Part shown: in pieces, positions 5,616 through 13,998 of the stretch | How the letters are laid out: every line of letters begins with the position of its first letter | Position numbering within the stretch: position 1 is the first letter of the stretch | Assembly: GCF_028737195.1 (NCBI RefSeq) | Contig: NZ_JAQZAJ010000001.1 | Span: 372,001-436,000, forward strand | Direction: 5' to 3' | DNA length: 64,000 nt | Source of the DNA: Pseudovibrio exalbescens | Lineage (GTDB): Bacteria > Pseudomonadota > Alphaproteobacteria > Rhizobiales > Stappiaceae | The notes under the pieces: generated by a model | The model's database searches: none | What the model was told of the DNA's origin: nothing | The model's input: only the letters and a program-made list of their open reading frames with translations | Translations under genes and position numbers: made by a program

Positions 5616-6721
5616 GCCAGACACCTACGCTGAAGGAAATCAAACAGGCCCTGCAAGGATTGCAACTGGAGAGCGTTGTGCGCGATCTGGTGCCCGATGG
5701 TCGCCGGGTTGGCGGATGCTGGAGTGCCCGGTGTCCGTGGCGAGAAGACCGAAAGGGTGGGTCTTTCGTCGTGTGGCTGGGTGGTACGGCCAAGGGGGCA
5801 TGGAAAGATTATGCCACCGGCGACAAGGGGGACCTGATCGACCTGATTTGCAGGGTGTTGAACCTGGACAAGCCAGGCGCTGCCCGCTGGGGCATGGAGC
5901 GGCTTGGCTGGGGCCAGATGAGCGACCAGGACCGAAAGAACATGCGCCGGCGGATCAAGGCCAACGCCACCCGGGAAAAGCGGGAAGCGGACAAGAAGAG
6001 GGCCGAGGCCATTGCCGCCGCCCGGCGTCGTTGGGCCAAGGGACAGGCCATTGAGGGCACTGTTGTTGAAAGGTATCTGCACAGTCGGGGCATCGATACA
6101 TCCCGGATACCGGGGCTTTTGAAATTCTGCCGCTATCTGCCCGCGCAAGAGTGGTGGTACGGCGCAGTGTTCGAAGAGCGTGAAGTCAATGGCGAGTTGA
6201 CGCGGGTAAAGGTAAAGCCGGGACCGCGTTTCCCGGTGATGATGAGCCGGATGAGCGCGGCCGATGGCTGCTTGCAGGCTTTGCACTACACGTTTTTGAA
6301 GCCCGACGGGACGGGCAAGGCGGATGTCCCGGATCCGACCAAGGCAAAGCTGATGTGGCCGCAGACGCAAGGCTCCATCATATGGGTTTCACGGGGCGGC
6401 GGGCCTGAGTACGCGGGCCCATGCGTGGTAGGCGAGGGCATTGAGGACGCAGGAACTGCGGCCCTTGCCTGCCCGCAGCTTATGACAGCGGCGGCCGGAT
6501 CCCTTTCCGGCTTGCTGCATATGCCGACCCAATTGCCCGCGAGAGCGCGGGGCAAGATTACCGGCTGGATCATTCTGAAAGACAACGATTGGGGAAAGCC
6601 GCAGGCGGCCGCGCTGTTTGACCGGGCAATCAAGCGCCTGGAAGACACAGGTCTGCCGGTTGTGGCCGTGTCCAGCGACAACGGAAAAGACTTTAACGAC
6701 CAACTCAGGGGGGTCTCATGA
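5612..6721 (+). CDS. Phage DNA primase (zinc finger plus Toprim)
   Basis: A 369-residue primase. The N-terminus has a CHC2-like zinc-binding region (GGCWSARCPWREDRKGGSF, residues about 34-52), followed by the WKDYATGDKGDLIDLI segment typical of phage primase N-termini and a basic helical linker. The C-terminal half has Toprim features: VVGEGIEDAGTAAL with the catalytic glutamate, ILKDND with the metal-binding aspartates, and a terminal NGKDFNDQL. It would lay RNA primers at the phage fork. It overlaps its neighbours on both sides by four bases and is followed, after one gene, by the helicase. Confidence 0.85.
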   Translation: MSQTPTLKEIKQALQGLQLESVVRDLVPDGRRVGGCWSARCPWREDRKGGSFVVWLGGTAKGAWKDYATGDKGDLIDLICRVLNLDKPGAARWGMERLGWGQMSDQDRKNMRRRIKANATREKREADKKRAEAIAAARRRWAKGQAIEGTVVERYLHSRGIDTSRIPGLLKFCRYLPAQEWWYGAVFEEREVNGELTRVKVKPGPRFPVMMSRMSAADGCLQALHYTFLKPDGTGKADVPDPTKAKLMWPQTQGSIIWVSRGGGPEYAGPCVVGEGIEDAGTAALACPQLMTAAAGSLSGLLHMPTQLPARARGKITGWIILKDNDWGKPQAAALFDRAIKRLEDTGLPVVAVSSDNGKDFNDQLRGVS

Positions 6722-7359
6722 GTGAGCAGGTAGAGCAGGAACGGTGCGCCCCGTCGGGTGTTGCATTGAATGAGATCGACATGATGACGCTGTGTGCCAG
6801 GGCCGGGCAGGTGGCGGCGAGTGAAGCGGCGCTTTACATGGGGCCGCAAGGGCTTGTCGAGGGCTTTGACCCGATGCTTTGGGCCTCTGGTGGCTTTGCT
6901 CATGCATTTGAAGGGGATGACAGCGGCGAGGCGGCTGTTTTGAGCCTGGCGCAATGTGCTGCGGTGCCGGAAGAGGTCTCTGGCAACATGCTGTTCATTC
7001 ATGCAGCGCTCAAGGGCATCCATGACTTTCCGCTGGACAGCTACAATAGGCAGCCATTGTGGTTGCGGGTGGCTTATTGTGCCTTTTCCTCTCAGGTGCG
7101 CCTGATCTTTGGAATGTACGGGGAAGCGCTGGAACTGGCAGCAATTGCGGACGCGGATGCGCGGCCGCAAACATCTGCGCAGATCGATCTGGAAGAGAGC
7201 ATCTTTGAGCTGATGGCCGGTGCAGGTGAGCGCGATGACGCGAATGTGGCGCTTTATGCCGGGTTGGTGCCAGAAGCACCCCCAACCCCCGTTGAGGAGA
7301 AAAAGCCTGAGAAACCCGCCATGAGCGTGGGCGAGCGGCCGGTAAAACACAAGAAATAG
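6718..7359 (+). CDS. Hypothetical protein between primase and helicase
   Basis: A 213-residue protein, acidic and mostly helical, with a lysine/proline-rich tail (EEKKPEKPAMSVGERPVKHK). It starts in a four-base overlap with the primase and ends 12 bases before the helicase start, so it is cotranslated with the replication genes. No motif tells its function. A helicase loader or accessory is a guess from position only. Confidence 0.65.
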   Translation: MSEQVEQERCAPSGVALNEIDMMTLCARAGQVAASEAALYMGPQGLVEGFDPMLWASGGFAHAFEGDDSGEAAVLSLAQCAAVPEEVSGNMLFIHAALKGIHDFPLDSYNRQPLWLRVAYCAFSSQVRLIFGMYGEALELAAIADADARPQTSAQIDLEESIFELMAGAGERDDANVALYAGLVPEAPPTPVEEKKPEKPAMSVGERPVKHKK

Positions 7360-7371
7360 GCGGGGGATGCA

Positions 7372-9183
7372 TTGGAACACGCAGGCGAGCACGCGATAGC
7401 TGAAAAGATTGGCAACGCGGCGCGGAAAATAGAAGTCATGAGCCGGCCTCATGCGGATCCTGATGCTCGGCATCACCGGGATGGGTATCCGGCCGGAGAC
7501 TGGGAGCCTGATGATCTGGGATTGCCGCCGGATTGTCCGGTTCAGGTGCTGGGGATGGATGGCGATGCCATGCATCTGGTTGACGCAATTGGGCAGCTAG
7601 CAACTGTAACCAATCCAAACCAGATGGGGCAGGGATATATCCAGCGGCTGTTCGGAGATCGGCAGAACTATCTTTACTGGGCATGGCCCCGCCACGATAA
7701 AGACGGACAGGTTGTTGGCTGGAAAGCGGACAAGGTGCGCGAGGTGCTCTACACGGCGGCTGCTCGCAAAGGCGTATACAACAGCGTCGAAAGGGTTCGT
7801 GGTCTCGGTGCGTGGACGGATGATCACGGCGAGCTGGTGCTTCACCTGGGCAATGCGCTTTGGATCAAGGGTGAGCTGCATGAGACCGGCGAAGTGGGTG
7901 GTTACTTCTATCCTCGGCGGCCAAAGCTGCCCCGACCATCTGAAGAACGTGTAGATGGTGACATGAACCCCGGGCCGCAGTTGTTCGAGGTGCTTCAGAC
8001 TTGGAACTGGACGCGGCCGGAAGTGGATCCGTTCCTGTTTATGGGCTGGATCGGCGCCGGGTTTCTTGGTGGTGCACTGCCATGGCGGCCTTCTATGTTT
8101 CTGGTTGGTGACAAGGCGGTGGGTAAGTCCACGCTGCAAGACGTGGTGCAAACGGTCTTCGGTGGCGGTCTCGTATCAACGCCAGACACGTCCGCAGCTG
8201 GTATCTACCAGCGGATCAAACAGGACTCGTTGCCGGTTGCTGTTGATGAACTTGAGGCCGAGGCGGACAACAGCAAGGTTATGGCTGTGGTAAAGCTGGC
8301 GCGCCTGGCTGCGTCCGGTGGGGTGATGTTGCGTGGCGGATCTGACCACGCGGGCACGTCCTTCCAGGCTAGATCTACCTTTCTGTTTTCGGCGATCAAT
8401 CCGCCACCATTGCCGCCGCAGGACCTATCGCGACTGGCTGTAATCAGTATTGGGAAGCTTGATCCGGAGAAAAGCTCAAAGCCTCCGCTTCTCATGGATG
8501 CAACAACCGTCGGGCCGCGCTTGTTGCGGCGTTTGGCTGATGGCTGGCCCCAGTTCCACGTGCTCTATGAAGCTTATCGGGAAGCGCTGAAAAGCGGCGG
8601 GCATGATGGCCGAGGACAGGACACCTACGGCATCTTCTTGACGTGTGCTCATCTCATGCTTGGTGATGATTGGCTGGAGGACAATGGGTATCCCATTGAG
8701 AATCTTGCCAGTTGGGGGCAGTTGCTCTCGGCTAGTTCGCTGCCGGAGAGAGAGAACGCGCGTGAGAACTGGCGGGCTTGTCTCGAGCATCTATTATCCG
8801 CCCGGGTTGATGTGTGGCGCAATGGAGAGCGCCACAACGTGGGTGGCTTGCTGGAGGACCTCGAAGGCGGGAGTGTGTTGGATTTTGAAAGGGTGCGAAA
8901 ACAGTTGGCGAGTGTGGATCTTTGGCTGGCAGACAACAAAAAGACGGGCCAAGGCATGTGTCTAGTGGTGCCAAACAAGGCGAGTGGGGTGGCAAGCCTT
9001 TTTCGGGACACTCCTTGGGGTGGGCCTGGCGATGATGGGGTGTGGTCCACGGCTTTGCGACAGGGGCCACCGGATATCGTCTTACACGACAAGGCCATCA
9101 ACAAGTTCAAGATCAACGGGGTGCAAAGACGCTGCACCCTCATCTCACTCAAGGAGTTCGATCGATACTGTTTGGAAAACTGA
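7372..9183 (+). CDS. SF3-like replicative helicase/ATPase
   Basis: A 603-residue protein read from TTG 7372 with GGGGGAT as ribosome-binding site; ATG 7438 is an alternative. The Walker A motif is GDKAVGKST at residues 246-254, then VAVDELEAE as Walker B and a conserved TFLFSAINPP segment like sensor 1. The layout fits phage superfamily 3 or D5-like helicases that act with a primase at the fork. It is the last gene of the early operon and sits directly before an iteron array. Replication by such proteins from adjacent iterons is known in P4 and in SaPI islands. Confidence 0.8.
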   Translation: MEHAGEHAIAEKIGNAARKIEVMSRPHADPDARHHRDGYPAGDWEPDDLGLPPDCPVQVLGMDGDAMHLVDAIGQLATVTNPNQMGQGYIQRLFGDRQNYLYWAWPRHDKDGQVVGWKADKVREVLYTAAARKGVYNSVERVRGLGAWTDDHGELVLHLGNALWIKGELHETGEVGGYFYPRRPKLPRPSEERVDGDMNPGPQLFEVLQTWNWTRPEVDPFLFMGWIGAGFLGGALPWRPSMFLVGDKAVGKSTLQDVVQTVFGGGLVSTPDTSAAGIYQRIKQDSLPVAVDELEAEADNSKVMAVVKLARLAASGGVMLRGGSDHAGTSFQARSTFLFSAINPPPLPPQDLSRLAVISIGKLDPEKSSKPPLLMDATTVGPRLLRRLADGWPQFHVLYEAYREALKSGGHDGRGQDTYGIFLTCAHLMLGDDWLEDNGYPIENLASWGQLLSASSLPERENARENWRACLEHLLSARVDVWRNGERHNVGGLLEDLEGGSVLDFERVRKQLASVDLWLADNKKTGQGMCLVVPNKASGVASLFRDTPWGGPGDDGVWSTALRQGPPDIVLHDKAINKFKINGVQRRCTLISLKEFDRYCLEN

Positions 9184-9294
9184 GTATCCCCCACCCGTTG
9201 TTTGTTTATGAACCCGTCGCCGCACTTCGGTTGACGGGACAGGATGGCTTGTAGCCTGAAAAAGCAGGAGGTTTTTTGAAAATAGAGGTGGGGA

Positions 9295-9520
9295 GGGTAC
9301 ACCGGGTACACCTTGGGTACACCAAGTGTACCCTCGCTTTCTTTTTTAAAACAAAGGGTTAGAGCAAGGGTACACCGGGTACACCAAAATAGAGCCCCAT
9401 ATGTGTGTGCGCACGCATAAGGAAACAGGTGTACCCAGTGTATCCAGTGTACCCTTTTTATATAACTTATTGATATATATAGATAATCTTAAGGTACACC
9501 ACAGGGTACACTGGGTACAC
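9295..9520. repeat. Iteron array with AT-rich core (candidate origin)
   Basis: Twelve copies of the octamer GGGTACAC or its complement occur in 226 bases. Six are on the left (9295, 9304, 9315, 9326 inverted, 9368, 9377), three inverted copies are at 9429, 9438 (one mismatch) and 9447, and three are on the right (9492 with one mismatch, 9504, 9513). Many neighbours are spaced nine bases apart. Bases 9455-9491 between the groups contain only four G or C. Iterons flanking an easily melted core next to a helicase gene are the hallmark of phage and satellite origins. The stretch 9184-9605 holds no convincing gene. Confidence 0.75.
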
Positions 9521-9605
9521 TTTGAGAATGGAAAGACGTCAAACCCATGATCAGCCTGAGTGAAGACATTAAAATATTCAGTTTTATCAATGGGGTAGCT
9601 GTGTG

Positions 9606-10193
9606 ATGACGGATCAGAGCAAACAGCTTGGTTTGTTGCCTGACCTCGATTTCTCGCCAGAAGACGGGGGTGGGGCTGCGCACACGCCGGTGTTTCCGGC
9701 GGCGCGGCGCGAAACTGGCGCGGATGAGGCGGGCAAGCGTGGTCCAGGTCGCCCCAAAGGTGCAAAGAACCGCAAGACGCAGCAGTTGCAGAAGCTCTGG
9801 ACAGCCAAGGGGCATCGCGATCCGCTGATGGCGCAAGGCGAGTTCCTGTCCAGTCATCCGCTGGATCTGTTTGAGTGGTTCCTGACGCTGGAGGCCAAAA
9901 CCCGGGGCATGGATCTGGAAGAGGCGCGCAAGAAGTACCAGGAAGGCAAGCTGCCGGAAGTACCAAGCGTGGCGCAGATTGTGGCCATGCAGATGAAAAC
10001 GGCTGATGCGGTGTCGCCTTACCTGCATGGAAAGATGCCGGTGCGCGAGGATACGGATCCGGACGAACGCTTGCCAGTGCTGATGATCGACCTGGGAACG
10101 GACCAGACCCAGCAGGGGCGGTACAACGGCGACGAAGCCGAGGTGATGAGCATCGGCGGACCAGCCACGGACGGCGAGAGCGAGGGTCAATAA
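9606..10193 (+). CDS. Putative terminase small subunit
   Basis: A 195-residue protein starting at ATG 9606 (GTG 9603 is also possible). An AT-hook-like GPGRPKGAKNRKT lies about residues 47-59, a feature of many phage small terminase and DNA-recognition proteins, followed by a helical middle and an acidic tail. It comes just before the large terminase gene and after the iteron array. The assignment rests on the DNA-binding motif and the position. It would recognise the packaging site. Confidence 0.6.
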   Translation: MTDQSKQLGLLPDLDFSPEDGGGAAHTPVFPAARRETGADEAGKRGPGRPKGAKNRKTQQLQKLWTAKGHRDPLMAQGEFLSSHPLDLFEWFLTLEAKTRGMDLEEARKKYQEGKLPEVPSVAQIVAMQMKTADAVSPYLHGKMPVREDTDPDERLPVLMIDLGTDQTQQGRYNGDEAEVMSIGGPATDGESEGQ

Positions 10194-10642
10194 AATCAAA
10201 GACTTAGCGGGAGTGTAGAAAAAAGTCTCACGGTGGCAGGGTCTCACGAACAAGGTAACAGGCTGAAATGATTGGTAAAATGCTCTTGAGTGCAACTTAT
10301 TTAAAATCAGTGTACCTCTGCCGCGTTGCGCTTGCCTCACAGCCTGTGCGTGATGGGCTGCAGCTGCGTGGGTTGAGGGGGCTGAATCCTGCCGATCATT
10401 TTTGCCATAGAGCGAGCGCGAACTCGATTGCTGGCGGGCGGATCGGCAGAAACGCGCGCAGGCCTTTCCGGAAACGGCCACGGCTCCCCCTAGAGGGGTA
10501 TGCGCTCTCACACCGATTGGATTTTGAAACCGGCAAAACGGCGGTTTGTGGTGCCCACGGTGCGGGTCACAGGGCAGGAGTTTTGTCCAGGGCCGCGGTG
10601 AGGTGCGGAACGATGGCGGGTCGGGGTTGAGTGGGTATCAGC
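10194..10642. other. Gap between terminase subunits
   Basis: No firm gene. It holds two GTCTCAC motifs (10225-10231 and 10241-10247) preceded by AAATCAAAG, echoing the sequence just inside the left attachment site (631-681). A 33-codon frame at 10500-10601 (starts MRSHTDWILKPAKRR) has a fair ribosome-binding site (AGAGGGGT) but no confirmed homology. I list it only as possible. Confidence 0.4.
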
Positions 10643-12187
10643 ATGGTTGAGCAGTCCAGCGGCGCAGAACTGATTGCCCAGTACGAGCAGGATGAAGGCT
10701 TTGACCCTTATCACTACATCCCCCCGGGGCCGGTAGCGGCGAGCTTTATTCGTGATGATGTGCTGACCAAGGCAATCATGGGACCGGTGGGGGGCGGCAA
10801 GACCGTCTCCTGCGCCATGGCTCGGGTTGTTGCGGCCACGCGAATGCCGCCATGCAAGGGTGGCGTTATCCGGGATCGCTACGCAGTAGTGCGTTCCAGC
10901 TTTCGTGATGCGGAGAAAACCGTGTTGCAGAGCTGGCAGCAGTGGTTCCCCAAAACCTATCCCGGTTCCACCTGGACGGGCGGCAATGACCGGCCGGTCA
11001 CACACGTGCTGCGCTGGCGTTTGCCCAACGGCCTTAGGGTAGAGGCTGAAACAATCTTTGTGGGTCTTCAGGGCTCCACTGTGGAGAGCAAGCTGCGCGG
11101 CTGGGAGCTTTCCGGTGTCTGGCTGAACGAGCTCGACACCATCGATGAGAACGGCCTGCGATACTCGGAACAGCGTGTGGGGCGCTTCCCGAAAAAGACT
11201 GACCTGGCCGATCCGGCGGCCGTGCGCTTTCGCCAAGTACTGGGGGACTTCAACGCTCCGGACATGGATAACTGGACCTATGACGTGTTCGTGGCTGAGC
11301 CGAGCCCGGACAGGGTGCTATATGCCCAGCCTTCAGGCGTATCCTCAGCCGCTGAGAACGTGGCCAACTTGGAAGCGGACTATTATCAAAAGATCATTGA
11401 TAACGAGGAAGACTGGTATGTACGCCGGTTCGTGCACAATCAGTTTGGCTATAGCCGCGACGGCCTGCCGGTCTATCCAGAGTTCAATCCGGAGGTTCAT
11501 GTCGCTCCTAAAGTTCAGGAGCCGGATCAACGCTTGCCGCTTTTGATTGGGCTTGATGCCGGCCTGAACCCGGCTGCGATCCTTGGTCAGTGCCGTCCAG
11601 ATGGACAGTTGGTTATCCTGGACGAACTTGTGCCAGGGCAGGGGTATGGTGCGGAGCGTCTTGCTGAACTGCTTAATGAGCTGATCGCCCGGCGCTACAA
11701 TCGAGTACCCAAAATCATGGCATGGGCAGATCCGGCGGCTCAGTGGGGCGCGGACAAGGAAGGCGGACAGCTTGCCTGGATTGAGACCATGACACTGGCA
11801 CTCGGTGTGCCGGTTGGGGTGCCCGCCAATGGCAGCAACGAACTGGGCTTGAGGCTCAGTGCCGTGCGCCAGGAACTGACGCGGATGATTGACGGTCACC
11901 GGCCGCGCCTCTTGATCAGCCCCAATTGCAAAGTTCTGACACGTGGTTTCGCGAGTGGGTACAAGTACAAGAAACGCGCAAATGACAGTGGTCCAGCTTA
12001 TGATCCGGAGCCAAGCAAGAACGAGTATTCCCACCCGCATGATGGGCTGCAGTATCTGGTACTTGGGTATCGTGGACGGCCTACCGTGGTGAACGGATCC
12101 GCTGGTTCATCGAGAGCTCAATCATCTGCGCGGCCCAAAAAGGACTGGCGAAAACGGAAGGCTGTCTTTGATCCGCACCGGTTTTGA
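10643..12187 (+). CDS. Terminase large subunit
   Basis: A 514-residue DNA packaging motor read from ATG 10643. An upstream GTG at 10631 would add four residues. The ATPase domain has Walker A GPVGGGKT at residues 47-54 and a Walker B-like segment VWLNELDTIDENG. The nuclease domain begins near LIGLDAGLNPAAIL, with the aspartate expected of the RNase H-like fold, and includes MAWADPAAQWGADKEGG. It would cut and translocate phage DNA into the portal. The next genes are the ParB/methylase cargo rather than the portal, so the usual terminase-portal link is interrupted. Confidence 0.92.
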   Translation: MVEQSSGAELIAQYEQDEGFDPYHYIPPGPVAASFIRDDVLTKAIMGPVGGGKTVSCAMARVVAATRMPPCKGGVIRDRYAVVRSSFRDAEKTVLQSWQQWFPKTYPGSTWTGGNDRPVTHVLRWRLPNGLRVEAETIFVGLQGSTVESKLRGWELSGVWLNELDTIDENGLRYSEQRVGRFPKKTDLADPAAVRFRQVLGDFNAPDMDNWTYDVFVAEPSPDRVLYAQPSGVSSAAENVANLEADYYQKIIDNEEDWYVRRFVHNQFGYSRDGLPVYPEFNPEVHVAPKVQEPDQRLPLLIGLDAGLNPAAILGQCRPDGQLVILDELVPGQGYGAERLAELLNELIARRYNRVPKIMAWADPAAQWGADKEGGQLAWIETMTLALGVPVGVPANGSNELGLRLSAVRQELTRMIDGHRPRLLISPNCKVLTRGFASGYKYKKRANDSGPAYDPEPSKNEYSHPHDGLQYLVLGYRGRPTVVNGSAGSSRAQSSARPKKDWRKRKAVFDPHRF

Positions 12188-12633
12188 GGTTGTCATGCGC
12201 TTCACGGGTGACAGCAGGACCTTCCAGCTAACATGGGCTCGCTCTAAAACAACACGAACAGACTAGTGCCAGCGAGAAGAATTGCCCGCCGAGTCTGTAA
12301 CCGGCGGATGGCTGATAAACCGGGGATTGGGGATGTTATCTGCGATTAGTCGGTTGCCGCGCCACCACTCAAAAGGGGATACCCATAAGCAAATTTGACA
12401 GCGCTTCCGACGGCCGGTCCTCAAACGCGCAATGGGGCTTCCATGTTCGATACTACAGGCTTGGTTCACGATAGTGCGGCCGTGTTTGTGGCAGGATGCG
12501 TGACAAAGTTCGGACATCGCAACCTAAAGAAAAGATTTGGAAAAATGATACCTATAATGCAAACTCGCTTTTGATGTTCCGAGGGGGAGCTTAAATTACT
12601 TTTCTGAAATATGTTTGACAAGTTGAGTTCTCG
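12188..12633. other. Gap before the ParB/methylase cargo
   Basis: No convincing gene. A minus-strand frame at 12263-12517 encodes 84 residues with a C-x3-C near the N-terminus and a CQIC further on, which could be a zinc-binding protein, but I saw no family match. The stretch is more AT-rich towards 12633 and probably contains the promoter of the cargo genes. Confidence 0.3.
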
Positions 12634-13998
12634 ATGAGCGAAAAAAAGACGACTATTGCCGTAGATCAATTGATATTAGCAACTGATAACCCAAGACACG
12701 AAGAAGTAGATAGTGAAGCTGCAGCTATTGCTCGGTTGTGTAACACGGAAAACATTGAACAATTGGCGCGCGATATATCCGAGCATGGTGTGAATCCAGC
12801 CGAAAGGCTGATCATCATCCCGCTAGATGAAGACGATGCAGAAGATGACGCTACTTTCATTGTCGCGGAGGGAAATCGTCGTGTCTGCGCGCTAAAACTA
12901 CTCAATGATCCAGATCTTGCTCCGGCCTCGATCCGAAAAAAAATCGAAGTTTATGCGAAACAGTGGACGCCCATTACCGAATTGGACGTCGTCGTAATTA
13001 CTGATGAAGCCCGAAGACGTCACTGGTTGATGCGAATTCATGATGGCGCCCAGAATGGCCGAGGCAGGATGCCTTGGAAATCCGAACAAAAAACGCGTTT
13101 CACCGGGGGTGGACGCAACGCTGTAGCGCAGTCGCTTTTGGATTATGCTCAAGCCGAAGGCATGTTGACGGCAGAAGAACGATCCGGCCGGATATCGCAT
13201 ATGGCGAGGCTTGTCGGGAATCCTCTCATCCGGGACGTCTTGGGCTTAAAAACCGAAGACGGCCCTGAGGAACTGAGACGAAATCGTTACAAAGCAGATT
13301 TCGATCTCGTCCTAGGTGAGCTTTTGGAAGAAACCAAGACGAAGTCACTTGGCTCCCAAGCAAAAAAAGAAAAAATCGACTCCTTCGCACATCAACTTCA
13401 GAATCTCGACGGGCTTAGCCATGATCGGATTGATGATTCTGAAATACTATTTTCTCAAAGTGATTACGATACTTCCAAATCCGATTCAGATGCCACCGGC
13501 CACGGTGGTGATGACGATACTTCCACATCCGATTCAGATGCCACCGAGGCGAAAAAGCCAAGCCGACCTCGCCCCGCAAAACGCAGCTACAATTTGGCAT
13601 GGTCGCAGGATATCGCAAATTCCCTTGAGAAATTAGGGTCGGAAAAGCTGTTGGAGTTGCATTGGTCTATTTGCACGGTGAACGCTCAAAAGCACGCGCC
13701 GTTAGTTGCTGTTGGCGTGTGGTCATTCCTTGACAGCCTGGCCGCTCTTGCTGGTGCAAGCGACGACAGGTCATTCGTTCACTTCTGGAAAGCTGGTGAA
13801 ATTAGTCGACTCGGTGTTGCGAAAGGCGACGCTGCCAAGACAATCAATAATGTTCTGGATCGACTATCCAAGGCAGGAAATAATACGAAACACGATGCCA
13901 AATCGGCGCATTTCGACTATCGCCAACTTGTTAACGATTGGACAGTTATAACCCCGTTAATTTTGGAGCAATTAAAAGAAATTAACAGTAATGAGTAA
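12634..13998 (+). CDS. ParB/Srx-fold protein with C-terminal HEPN-like domain
   Basis: A 454-residue protein of unknown function. Residues about 8-95 look like a ParB N-terminal (ParB/Srx) domain: NPR near residue 20, LARDISEHGVNPAERL, and EGNRRVCALKLL, where GNRR stands for the nucleotide-binding GERR motif. Then come a helical middle, an Asp/Ser-rich linker with a 16-residue repeat (about 276-305), a basic PSRPRPAKRS patch, and a helical C-terminal domain with LSKAGNNTKHDAKSAHFDY. That segment resembles the R/N-x4-H region of HEPN domains, which is inference. It overlaps the adenine methylase start by eight bases, so the two are a coupled pair. Visibly AT-rich against its neighbours. Confidence 0.7.
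   Translation: MSEKKTTIAVDQLILATDNPRHEEVDSEAAAIARLCNTENIEQLARDISEHGVNPAERLIIIPLDEDDAEDDATFIVAEGNRRVCALKLLNDPDLAPASIRKKIEVYAKQWTPITELDVVVITDEARRRHWLMRIHDGAQNGRGRMPWKSEQKTRFTGGGRNAVAQSLLDYAQAEGMLTAEERSGRISHMARLVGNPLIRDVLGLKTEDGPEELRRNRYKADFDLVLGELLEETKTKSLGSQAKKEKIDSFAHQLQNLDGLSHDRIDDSEILFSQSDYDTSKSDSDATGHGGDDDTSTSDSDATEAKKPSRPRPAKRSYNLAWSQDIANSLEKLGSEKLLELHWSICTVNAQKHAPLVAVGVWSFLDSLAALAGASDDRSFVHFWKAGEISRLGVAKGDAAKTINNVLDRLSKAGNNTKHDAKSAHFDYRQLVNDWTVITPLILEQLKEINSNE
13467..13546 (+). repeat. In-frame 48-bp direct repeat in the ParB-like gene
   Basis: Bases 13467-13498 and 13515-13546 are identical at 31 of 32 positions and lie 48 bases apart. They encode a repeated DTSxSDSDAT unit in a flexible acidic linker. 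Slippage here would add or remove 16 residues without a frameshift. Confidence 0.8.

Noticed and set aside
9276-9362. 28-codon frame behind AGGAGG in the iteron region
   Set aside because: It starts at TTG and reads straight through the iterons, giving a repetitive peptide. I take the purine run as chance.
9295-9520. CRISPR-like array
   Set aside because: The units are only eight bases, occur in both directions and have no regular unique spacers. Iterons explain it better and no cas genes are near.
10268-10630. 120-aa plus-strand frame before the large terminase gene
   Set aside because: Arg/His-rich with no domain pattern and no good ribosome-binding site, in a region that also opens in other frames.
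12263-12517. 84-aa minus-strand frame with C-x3-C and CQIC
   Set aside because: It might bind zinc, but there is no family match and only a weak ribosome-binding site. Kept only as a remark in the gap entry.
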